The notes under the pieces were generated by a model that saw only the letters and a program-made list of their open reading frames with translations, made no database searches and was not told where the DNA came from. Below are positions 14,020 to 20,107 of a DNA stretch of 20,107 nt, one piece after another (position 1 is the stretch's first letter; every line of letters starts with the position of its first letter). The stretch comes from Proteobacteria bacterium UBA7420 (GTDB lineage: Bacteria; Pseudomonadota; Gammaproteobacteria; Magnimaribacterales; D2472), in contig DKMG01000082.1 in the NCBI GenBank assembly GCA_002469975.1, positions 1-20,107 of the forward strand. The letters run 5' to 3'. A program made the position numbers and the translations under genes.

Positions 14020-14815
14020 GTTGGCCTGAAATTGAAGTGTCAGGTGGAATCGTAGGTAATTTATCTACATCAAACCACCTGGCCTCTTCTAACTCTTCAT
14101 CATTCAAGATGATGTCGCCACTTTCATACTTACAAAAGTATCCAAGCATAAGTTGTGATGGAAACGGCCACGACTGTGAGCCAAAATATTGTATATTTGA
14201 AACTTTGACATTAACTTCTTCCATTACTTCCCTGTGGAGCGCTTCCTCTGCATTTTCACCAGCCTCAATAAAGCCTGCTAAAGTGCTGAACATATTGGCT
14301 GGGAAGAATTTACTTCTGCCTAGTAAAAGTCTATTTTTATCGTGAATGAGAGTGATAATGCAGGGAGATATTACTGGGTATGCTGGAGGTGCTGAACATT
14401 TACAGTCTGGCGCACCCTCAACGGGATTAAAGACTGCCTTTTCGCCACAAGAGGAGCAATAAGCGTTGGCACTCTTCCACTTATTAAGTATGGTAGCTCT
14501 GGAGAGTAGATGGAAGTCGTCAGCTGCTACAAAGGATAGGACCGTTCGAATATCCGTAAATTCTACTGAGTTTGGATCCATAAAAATACCAAAAACATTA
14601 GCGGTAGCCTCAACATTGATAACATAGAAGTCTTCACTTAATTCCTTGTCATGTCCAATACATAAATATGGAGAATAAGCATCAAGAGAATCTAGATTTT
14701 TTATATCAAAAGTATAAGTTTTTGCTGCATGATCGTATAAAATCTTACCATCGCAAAAAAGAATTACTTTTGCCAGTGGCTTGAATGTGTCATGCAGCTG
14801 CCTGATTAATTCCAT
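13982..14815 (-). CDS. nudC: NudC, NADH pyrophosphatase / NAD-RNA decapping Nudix hydrolase
   Basis: This enzyme hydrolyses NAD(H) and removes NAD caps from RNA 5' ends. The length of 277 residues is slightly above E. coli's 257. The Nudix box runs from G181 (GFIEAGENAEEALHREVMEE), with R195, E196 and the two following glutamates; the last glycine of the consensus is replaced by N (EEVNV). The NudC-specific motif SQSWPFPSQLM (213-223) is intact. The zinc ribbon has C120 and C123, then C138 and C140 (CKC) where E. coli has CxxC, and a few extra residues follow before YPVISPCII. It lies tail to tail with RNase E, overlapping it by 38 bases, and head to head with nhaB across 19 bases. No Shine-Dalgarno sequence precedes its ATG. 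Confidence 0.92.
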   Translation of the reverse strand: MELIRQLHDTFKPLAKVILFCDGKILYDHAAKTYTFDIKNLDSLDAYSPYLCIGHDKELSEDFYVINVEATANVFGIFMDPNSVEFTDIRTVLSFVAADDFHLLSRATILNKWKSANAYCSSCGEKAVFNPVEGAPDCKCSAPPAYPVISPCIITLIHDKNRLLLGRSKFFPANMFSTLAGFIEAGENAEEALHREVMEEVNVKVSNIQYFGSQSWPFPSQLMLGYFCKYESGDIILNDEELEEARWFDVDKLPTIPPDTSISGQLIRSYISDHLKP

Positions 14816-14834
14816 ATAAATAAAAGGTATTACT

Positions 14835-16346
14835 ATGTTAAAAAATCTATATCAAATGTTTCTAGGATCTTCCCCAGATTGGTACAAAAATACCATCATA
14901 GCGTTTTTAATTTTTAATCCAATTGCTTTGTATGGTTTGAACTTTCTAGGTTTGAATGGTGCTTTTTTTGTTGGCTGGTTTTTGTTGCTTGAGTTTATTT
15001 TTACCCTTGCTTTAGCATTAAAGTGCTACCCCCTTCAGCCTGGAGGATTATTGGCAATTGAAGCTTTGGTTTTAGGTCTAACTACTCCCTACACTTTGCT
15101 GTATGAGGTTGAGCATAATTTAGAAGTTATCTTGCTACTGGTTTTTATGGTTGCAGGAATTTATTTTATGAAAAACTTAATGTTAAGTATTTTCACCAAA
15201 CTGCTGCTTAGAGTTCACTCCAAAACAAAGCTCTCATTATTATTTTGCTTTGTTGCAGCATTCTTATCAGCTTTTTTAGACGCCCTAACTGTTACTGCTG
15301 TTCTAATTGCTGTGGGGATTGGTTTTTATAGAATTTTCCATCTCGCTAATTCAGGCGCAGACTTTGGTTCTGCTAATCACGACATACTCGACGATACGAC
15401 CCTGACAGAAGAAGGTAAAGCTGACTTGGAAAACTTTAAGTCATTTTTAAGAGATCTCATTATGCATGGCGTCGTTGGAACTGCGCTTGGTGGTGTTTGC
15501 ACCATAGTGGGCGAACCGCAAAATTTACTCATTGCCAATGTCGCAGGCTGGGAATTTATTGAATTTGCAGTCATGATGGCTCCTGTAACTGTTCCAGTTT
15601 TTATTGCAGGTATGATCACTTGTTTTTCTATTGAGAAATTTAGATTATTTGGATTTGGCACGCACCTACCTCTGCGAATCAAAAATATCTTTCATGAATA
15701 TAATGAATATGAGTTGAGTAAGAGAACAGACATTATGAAGCTAGAAATCATCATCGAAATGATTGTTGGTATCCTGCTCATCATTGCCCTAGCTTTTCAT
15801 CTGGCTGCAGTTGGAATTATTGGCCTAGGCGTCATTATATTATTGACTTCATTTAAAGGCATTACTGATGAGCACGACCTTGGCGAGGCATTTAAAGAAG
15901 CCCTGCCCTTTACAGCTCTTTTGGTTGTCTTTTTTGGCGTGGTGAGTGTAATCTCAGATCAAGCTTTATTTGCCCCTATAATTGGTTATGTCTTGGATCA
16001 GAATACCGAGATCCAAGCTCCCATATTTTTTGTTGCTAATGGCGTCCTGTCGGCCATCAGTGATAACGTTTTTGTTGCAACCATTTATATCAAAGAGATT
16101 AAAGAGGCTCTTGATACGAATGTGATTACACGCGAACAATTTGATCACTTAGCAGTAGCTATTAATACCGGAACTAACATACCCAGCATTGCTACACCTA
16201 ACGGGCAGGCAGCGTTCCTGTTTCTTCTGACATCTTCACTAGCACCATTAATTGGACTGTCATATATGAGAATGGTGGTAATGGCTTTGCCTTACACAAT
16301 CGTGCTATCAATTGTAGGCTTTGTTTCAGTTGTGAGTTTCCTTTAG
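14835..16346 (+). CDS. nhaB: NhaB-type Na+/H+ antiporter
   Basis: This inner-membrane antiporter expels sodium in exchange for protons. It has 503 residues, close to the 500-530 of NhaB, with about 11-12 hydrophobic segments. NhaB-specific stretches are LGSSPDWYKNTIIAFL near the N-terminus, FLSAFLDALTVTAVLIAV (with acidic D149 in the membrane), VVGTALGGVCTIVGEPQNL (a motif of the Arsenite/NhaB superfamily) and NTGTNIPSIATPNGQAAFLF near the C-terminus. An AAGG site at 14824-14827 lies 7 bases before the ATG. Only 19 bases separate it from the divergent nudC, so its promoter must overlap the nudC coding region. dusA follows after 3 bases, suggesting one transcript. A sodium pump fits a marine habitat and the sodium-coupled symporter in this window. 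Confidence 0.94.
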   Translation: MLKNLYQMFLGSSPDWYKNTIIAFLIFNPIALYGLNFLGLNGAFFVGWFLLLEFIFTLALALKCYPLQPGGLLAIEALVLGLTTPYTLLYEVEHNLEVILLLVFMVAGIYFMKNLMLSIFTKLLLRVHSKTKLSLLFCFVAAFLSAFLDALTVTAVLIAVGIGFYRIFHLANSGADFGSANHDILDDTTLTEEGKADLENFKSFLRDLIMHGVVGTALGGVCTIVGEPQNLLIANVAGWEFIEFAVMMAPVTVPVFIAGMITCFSIEKFRLFGFGTHLPLRIKNIFHEYNEYELSKRTDIMKLEIIIEMIVGILLIIALAFHLAAVGIIGLGVIILLTSFKGITDEHDLGEAFKEALPFTALLVVFFGVVSVISDQALFAPIIGYVLDQNTEIQAPIFFVANGVLSAISDNVFVATIYIKEIKEALDTNVITREQFDHLAVAINTGTNIPSIATPNGQAAFLFLLTSSLAPLIGLSYMRMVVMALPYTIVLSIVGFVSVVSFL

Positions 16347-16349
16347 GCA

Positions 16350-17315
16350 GTGAGCCCTCTCAATCATCGGTTCTGCATTGCCCCAATGATGCAATGCACT
16401 GACATGCATGATAGATATCTTTTTCGTTTGATCACCAAGCACTCAATTCTGTATACAGAAATGGTCACAACGGGTGCAATCATTCATGGTAACTGCTTGG
16501 AGCAGTTAAAATTTGATTCATCGATAGAACACCCAGTAGCAGTTCAACTTGGAGGCTCAGATCCAGATGATCTAGTGGCTTGTGCAAAAATCTGCGATTC
16601 CCTTGGCTATGATGAGATCAACTTAAATGTAGGCTGCCCCTCTGAGAGAGTTCAGAAAGGGGCTTTCGGAGCTTGCTTAATGAAAGAACCAGGGTTGGTT
16701 TCTGAATGCATATCCGCTATGCAGGAGTCGACTAAAATACCAGTTACTGTTAAATGCAGGATTGGCGTAGATGAGCATGACGATTATCATTTTTTACAAA
16801 AATTTACAGCTCAATTAGCTGATACAAATATAAGCACTTTGATTGTTCATGCAAGAGTAGCGATCCTAAAAGGATTATCTCCAAGGCAAAATAGAACGGT
16901 GCCTCCTTTAAAGTATGAGCATGTTTATGCTCTGAAGAAAGATTTTCCAAGACTTGAGATCGTTATCAACGGCGGCATTCAATCAGTCGATGAATCTTTA
17001 GAACATCTAGATAGAGTGGATGGCGTGATGCTAGGAAGAGCGGCTTATGACAACCCTATGATCACAGCCGAGGTTGACGAGAAAATATTCGGGTATGAAT
17101 CACAAACCCATGATAGAAAAAAAATTCTGAGAGATTACCTTGGGTATTCTATGGAGAAGTATGAAGAAGGTATCCCTTACAGCAGGACACTAAAGCATGT
17201 CTTTGGCATAAACAAAGGCATGCCGCATGCTCGACACTATCGGAAATTAATTTTAGATACCATGCAGAAAGAAAATTTAAGCAGCAATATAGAAGATCTA
17301 GTGTCTTTAGTTTAA
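16350..17315 (+). CDS. dusA: DusA, tRNA-dihydrouridine synthase
   Basis: This FMN enzyme reduces uridines in the tRNA D-loop (positions 20/20a for DusA). It has 321 residues, normal for the family. The TIM-barrel start FCIAPMMQCTD binds FMN. The catalytic cysteine is C96 in NLNVGCPSERVQKG, followed by AFGACLM. The DusA-specific HARVAILKGLSPRQNR and INGGIQSVDE, with the helical C-terminal domain RTLKHVFGINKGMPHAR, complete the match. The start is a GTG 3 bases after the nhaB stop codon, which suggests coupling to nhaB. It ends 2 bases from the convergent mlaA. Confidence 0.95.
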   Translation: MSPLNHRFCIAPMMQCTDMHDRYLFRLITKHSILYTEMVTTGAIIHGNCLEQLKFDSSIEHPVAVQLGGSDPDDLVACAKICDSLGYDEINLNVGCPSERVQKGAFGACLMKEPGLVSECISAMQESTKIPVTVKCRIGVDEHDDYHFLQKFTAQLADTNISTLIVHARVAILKGLSPRQNRTVPPLKYEHVYALKKDFPRLEIVINGGIQSVDESLEHLDRVDGVMLGRAAYDNPMITAEVDEKIFGYESQTHDRKKILRDYLGYSMEKYEEGIPYSRTLKHVFGINKGMPHARHYRKLILDTMQKENLSSNIEDLVSLV

Positions 17316-17317
17316 CC

Positions 17318-18025
17318 CTATTCTTCTAAAATAAAGTCATCCATATCGTCTACAAAGTCATCTGCCTGCCCTTCCCCATTAGTCGATTCAAATTCTTGAT
17401 ATTGCATGTATGAATCGCGAATAAACGAGTAGCGATCACCAATGATCAATGATTCAACTTCAAGGTATCTTGCCCTTGTTTCGAGAACATCTAGGCTCTT
17501 AATGGCGACTCTGACATCTGTTTCTTTAATCGCAAACGTACCTCCAAGAACAGAGCTGACACTTCTTCCTGCTAAACTTCTTGGTGTTGACGGACCAAAA
17601 AGAGGAAACATTAAAAAAGGACCAGACGGAACACCCCATGCGCCTAAAGTTTGACCAAAATCTTCATCATGTCTCTCCAGGCCAAGCCTTGAAGCAACAT
17701 CAAAAAAACCACCCAATCCTATGGTTGAGTTAATGAGAAATCTTGAAAAATCATTTATCGCAAGAATGGGATGACCTTGAAGTAGTTGGTTAGCTGTATT
17801 GTCTAGCTCATTTAGATTTCTAAAAAAATTAGAAATACCAACCTCAACAGGTTCTGGTGCTATCGTTGTATAAATTTCTGCTGTTGGCTTTGCTAGATTG
17901 TCGTCAAGGAATTCATTGAATGTCCAAACTTTTCTATTGAGATTCTCAAAAGGATCATTTGCACTTACTGGCGCAGCAAAGACTAGCAATATTAGAAATA
18001 ATTGAGCTTGGATTACAGAGTTCAT
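17318..18025 (-). CDS. mlaA: MlaA (VacJ) family protein without a lipobox
   Basis: MlaA normally is an outer-membrane lipoprotein that removes mislocated phospholipids from the outer leaflet as part of the Mla pathway. This 235-residue protein has the core: DPFENLNRKVWTFNEFLD, GFFDVASRLGLERHDEDFG, QTLGAWGVPSGPFLMFPLFG and RARYLEVESL. The N-terminus is a signal peptide of about 22 residues (LFLILLVFAAPVSA then ND), but there is no lipobox cysteine and no cysteine anywhere in the protein, so it should be cut by signal peptidase I. The C-terminal tail is very acidic (DDFVDDMDDFILEE). The start overlaps the mrp stop in an ATGA, which fixes the reading frame. Other Mla genes are not in the window. 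Confidence 0.9.
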   Translation of the reverse strand: MNSVIQAQLFLILLVFAAPVSANDPFENLNRKVWTFNEFLDDNLAKPTAEIYTTIAPEPVEVGISNFFRNLNELDNTANQLLQGHPILAINDFSRFLINSTIGLGGFFDVASRLGLERHDEDFGQTLGAWGVPSGPFLMFPLFGPSTPRSLAGRSVSSVLGGTFAIKETDVRVAIKSLDVLETRARYLEVESLIIGDRYSFIRDSYMQYQEFESTNGEGQADDFVDDMDDFILEE

Positions 18026-18747
18026 AAAATATTTTTTAGCATATTATAAGATGATAGGAATAGATTAGTAGACTCCTCAAGCTTAAAATTTAAAAGATCA
18101 TTTGATCTAGGGATGGTACCAAGCTCAAGCAATTCTAGCTCACTCAAAGGATCATGCTTTTGAGTAGACTGCTCTTCATTTATTGTTTTAGAGCAATGGG
18201 GGCAGATGGAAGATGACATATTATTGATATAGCCAGCAAGAGGAATATTGAGCTTTAAAAACAGGGCTTTGGATTTGATTGTATCTTTGATGGCCAAAGA
18301 GCTTTCAGTGGTTACCAAGATTGCATGGTCGGGCTTGAGATCCTGTGCAACAGTAATATAAGCATCCCCTGTACCCGGCGGCATATCTATAAACAGAAAG
18401 TCCAGATCTCCCCATTGAGTTGATTCCATTAATTGCTTGATTGCGCCGCTGAGCATTGGTCCCCTCCACATCGCTGCTTTGGCGGTATCCAAGATAAATC
18501 CCATGCTGTTGATAGCTATGTTATGCGAGATTAAAGGAGTAAATTTTTTTTTGCCATCAACCTCGATAACCTCTGGTTTTAAATTTTCTATACCAAATAT
18601 TAAGTGTTGATTTGGACCATAGATGTCTGCGTCTAATATCCCCACCGAATGGTTCTTAGAAAAGGCGTAGGCGAGATTAGCACAAACGGTAGATTTTCCA
18701 ACGCCACCTTTGGCAGAAGCAATTGCGATTATTTTTTTGATGCCCAT
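18022..18747 (-). CDS. mrp: Mrp/ApbC-type P-loop ATPase (iron-sulfur carrier)
   Basis: This is a ParA/MinD-like ATPase of the Mrp (Nbp35/ApbC) family, which binds and transfers Fe-S clusters. It has a deviant Walker A SAKGGVGKST (11-20), DADIYGPNQH (39-48), the Walker B-like FLFIDMPPGTGD (117-128) and the cluster-binding CPHC (182-185). It has 241 residues, while E. coli Mrp has about 369; the N-terminal DUF59/MIP18-like domain is absent. The gene is divergent from metG, as in E. coli, which supports the assignment. mlaA follows with a 4-base overlap. No Shine-Dalgarno sequence is visible before the ATG. Confidence 0.92.
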   Translation of the reverse strand: MGIKKIIAIASAKGGVGKSTVCANLAYAFSKNHSVGILDADIYGPNQHLIFGIENLKPEVIEVDGKKKFTPLISHNIAINSMGFILDTAKAAMWRGPMLSGAIKQLMESTQWGDLDFLFIDMPPGTGDAYITVAQDLKPDHAILVTTESSLAIKDTIKSKALFLKLNIPLAGYINNMSSSICPHCSKTINEEQSTQKHDPLSELELLELGTIPRSNDLLNFKLEESTNLFLSSYNMLKNIL

Positions 18748-18765
18748 GGAGATAATTTTTTCATT

Positions 18766-18771
18766 TATAAT
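18766..18771 (+). promoter_or_regulatory. Candidate -10 box of metG
   Basis: A perfect TATAAT in the mrp-metG gap would give a transcription start near 18778-18780. This is 20-22 bases before the possible ATT start at 18800 and about 45 bases before the GTG at 18824. No good -35 hexamer is visible at the usual distance. Confidence 0.45.
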
Positions 18772-18823
18772 ACTCGATTAAACGGAACTTGGAACTCTAA
18801 TTAATAAGTTAAGAAAAATCATT

Positions 18824-20107
18824 GTGACGAGCGCTCTTCCATACGCAAATGGAGATATTCATGTGGGTCATTTATTAGAGCATATTCAAACTGATATCTG
18901 GGTGAAACACTTACAAATGTCCAATCATGATGTTTTAAGTTTTTGCGCTGATGACGCTCATGGTGCTCCAATTATGATGAAGGCCGAAGAACTGAATGTA
19001 GATCCTGAAGATTTTATAGAGCCTATCAAAGATGCTCATATATCGTCTCTGGCTAAATATGGTATTCAATACACAAATTATCATTCTACACACAGCACAG
19101 AAAACCAAGAGCTCTCAAATGAAATATACCTTGCCGCTAAAGATGCAGGTTATATATATAAGAGGCAAATAGAGCAGTGCTTTGATGAGGCAAAAGGAAT
19201 GTTCTTGGCTGATAGATATGTATCTGGTGATTGTCCAAAGTGCGGTGAAAAAGATCAATATGGGGATGGTTGTGATAAGTGTGGGGCTGCCTACTCAGCA
19301 ACTGAGTTGCTTAACCCCAAATCTGCCTTGACAGGCTCAACACCAGTATTGAAAAAATCCGAGCATGTGTTTTTTGATCTTAATAAATGCAAGGAAGAAC
19401 TCATAAATTTCTTAGCAACTGCGAGCATTCAAAAGCCCGTAGTAGCAAAATTATCTGAATGGCTTGATGGAGAACTCAAAGGCTGGGATATTTCTAGGGA
19501 CAATCCATACTTTGGATTTAACATTCCCGACGAACATGAAAAATATTTTTATGTTTGGGTGGATGCTCCTATCGGCTATCTTGCCTCTGCTAAAAATTGG
19601 GCCCATGCCAACCATCAAACTCTTGATGATTTGTGGGGAAAAGATTCAGAGTATGAAATCCACCATTTCATTGGTAAAGATATTACATATTTCCATGGCT
19701 TATTTTGGCCTGCCCTACTCCAGTCTAGTGCTTATAAAGTACCTTCCAATATTCACGTCCATGGCTTTATTACTGTTAATGGTGAGAAAATGTCTAAATC
19801 AAAGGGAACATTTATTACTGCCGATCAATTTGCTGCTGTTTGTGATCCTGAACTATTGCGCTACTACTATGCAAGTAAATTGAATGCAAAAATAGAAGAC
19901 CTAGATCTAAACCTTGATGATTTAGCTCAAAAAATTAATTCAGATTTAGTTGGTAAATTTGCAAACATTTTTAGCAGGTCTGCACCTTTTATTGCTAAGA
20001 ATGGTAACACCCTCGCACTAACAATCGATGAAGCTCATTTGCAACAATCTAGGATACAAGAAGCTCAGATTTACGAACACCTCGAAGCAAAAGATTATTC
20101 TAAAGCT
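18824..20107 (+). CDS. metG: Methionyl-tRNA synthetase (3' end outside window)
   Basis: MetG charges tRNA-Met. The frame is open from 18782 to the window end without a stop. It reads TSALPYANGDIHVGH (the HIGH-type motif), then a zinc module with CPKC and CDKC, ISRDNPYFGF, YVWVDAPIGY, the stretch HFIGKDITYFHGLFWPALL, the KMSKS loop (EKMSKSKGTF) and LRYYYASKL leading into the anticodon-binding domain. At least 428 residues are present of about 550-680. The start is doubtful: GTG at 18824 is the first usual start codon, but it falls inside the conserved first strand (KIIVTSALPYANG), and upstream in frame there is no ATG, GTG or TTG before a stop at 18779. An ATT at 18800 with GGAA at 18791-18794 would restore the strand. 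It is divergent from mrp, as in E. coli. Confidence 0.93.
   Translation, partial: MTSALPYANGDIHVGHLLEHIQTDIWVKHLQMSNHDVLSFCADDAHGAPIMMKAEELNVDPEDFIEPIKDAHISSLAKYGIQYTNYHSTHSTENQELSNEIYLAAKDAGYIYKRQIEQCFDEAKGMFLADRYVSGDCPKCGEKDQYGDGCDKCGAAYSATELLNPKSALTGSTPVLKKSEHVFFDLNKCKEELINFLATASIQKPVVAKLSEWLDGELKGWDISRDNPYFGFNIPDEHEKYFYVWVDAPIGYLASAKNWAHANHQTLDDLWGKDSEYEIHHFIGKDITYFHGLFWPALLQSSAYKVPSNIHVHGFITVNGEKMSKSKGTFITADQFAAVCDPELLRYYYASKLNAKIEDLDLNLDDLAQKINSDLVGKFANIFSRSAPFIAKNGNTLALTIDEAHLQQSRIQEAQIYEHLEAKDYSKA

Noticed and set aside
19464..19883. A 139-codon plus-strand frame inside metG
   Set aside because: It is a shifted frame of metG, whose own frame carries all the synthetase motifs through this stretch.
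1..20107. tRNA, rRNA, CRISPR, integrase, transposase, toxin-antitoxin or phage-defence genes
   Set aside because: I looked for these on both strands and in the gaps and saw none; the only gap over 100 bases is upstream of rne, and it does not fold as a tRNA by eye.

Overview
This is a gene-dense, AT-rich stretch of a bacterial chromosome. It encodes core metabolism, lipid synthesis, RNA decay, translation and transport, and I see no mobile elements, CRISPR arrays, rRNA or tRNA genes. Several gene neighbourhoods match those of Gammaproteobacteria: hisA-hisF-hisIE, rluC divergent from rne, rpmF-fabD-fabG-acpP-fabF-mltG-tmk-holB, and mrp divergent from metG. The low GC, very short or negative gene spacing and missing accessory genes suggest a streamlined marine gammaproteobacterium, perhaps of the SAR86 type. 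That placement is an inference and was not tested.

Layout: (1) 1-1989 (+), the end of the histidine operon: hisA (5' end outside the window), hisF and hisIE. (2) 2013-3919 (-), a glutaredoxin gene followed by an AGCS sodium/amino-acid symporter that carries an unusual insertion of about 110 residues. (3) 3938-4705 (+), a short-chain dehydrogenase. (4) 4724-11647 (-), a long probable operon, read in transcription order: rluC, rpmF, fabD, fabG, acpP, fabF, mltG, tmk, holB. (5) 11648-11931, the only sizeable non-coding region, holding the rluC and rne promoters and a structured rne leader. (6) 11932-14019 (+), RNase E, which overlaps the convergent nudC (13982-14815, -) by 38 bases. (7) 14835-17315 (+), nhaB and dusA. 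(8) 17318-18747 (-), mrp and mlaA, overlapping by 4 bases. (9) 18824-20107 (+), metG, which runs off the end of the window and has no ordinary start codon upstream of its conserved first strand.

Functionally, the his genes carry out ring opening, isomerisation, ring closure and the glutamine-dependent cyclase step of histidine synthesis. The fab genes supply malonyl-ACP, the condensing enzyme, the ketoreductase and the carrier protein. However, plsX and fabH, which usually lie between rpmF and fabD, are missing here. RNase E and NudC are both RNA-decay enzymes and are encoded tail to tail. MlaA belongs to outer-membrane lipid transport and here looks like a soluble or peripheral secreted protein, because it has no cysteine to lipidate.

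The items most worth a second look are: RNase E lacking the CPxC zinc-link motif, the AGCS insertion with an internal repeat, MlaA without a lipobox, the metG start, the rne/nudC overlap and the structured rne leader. I found no clearly new multi-gene system.
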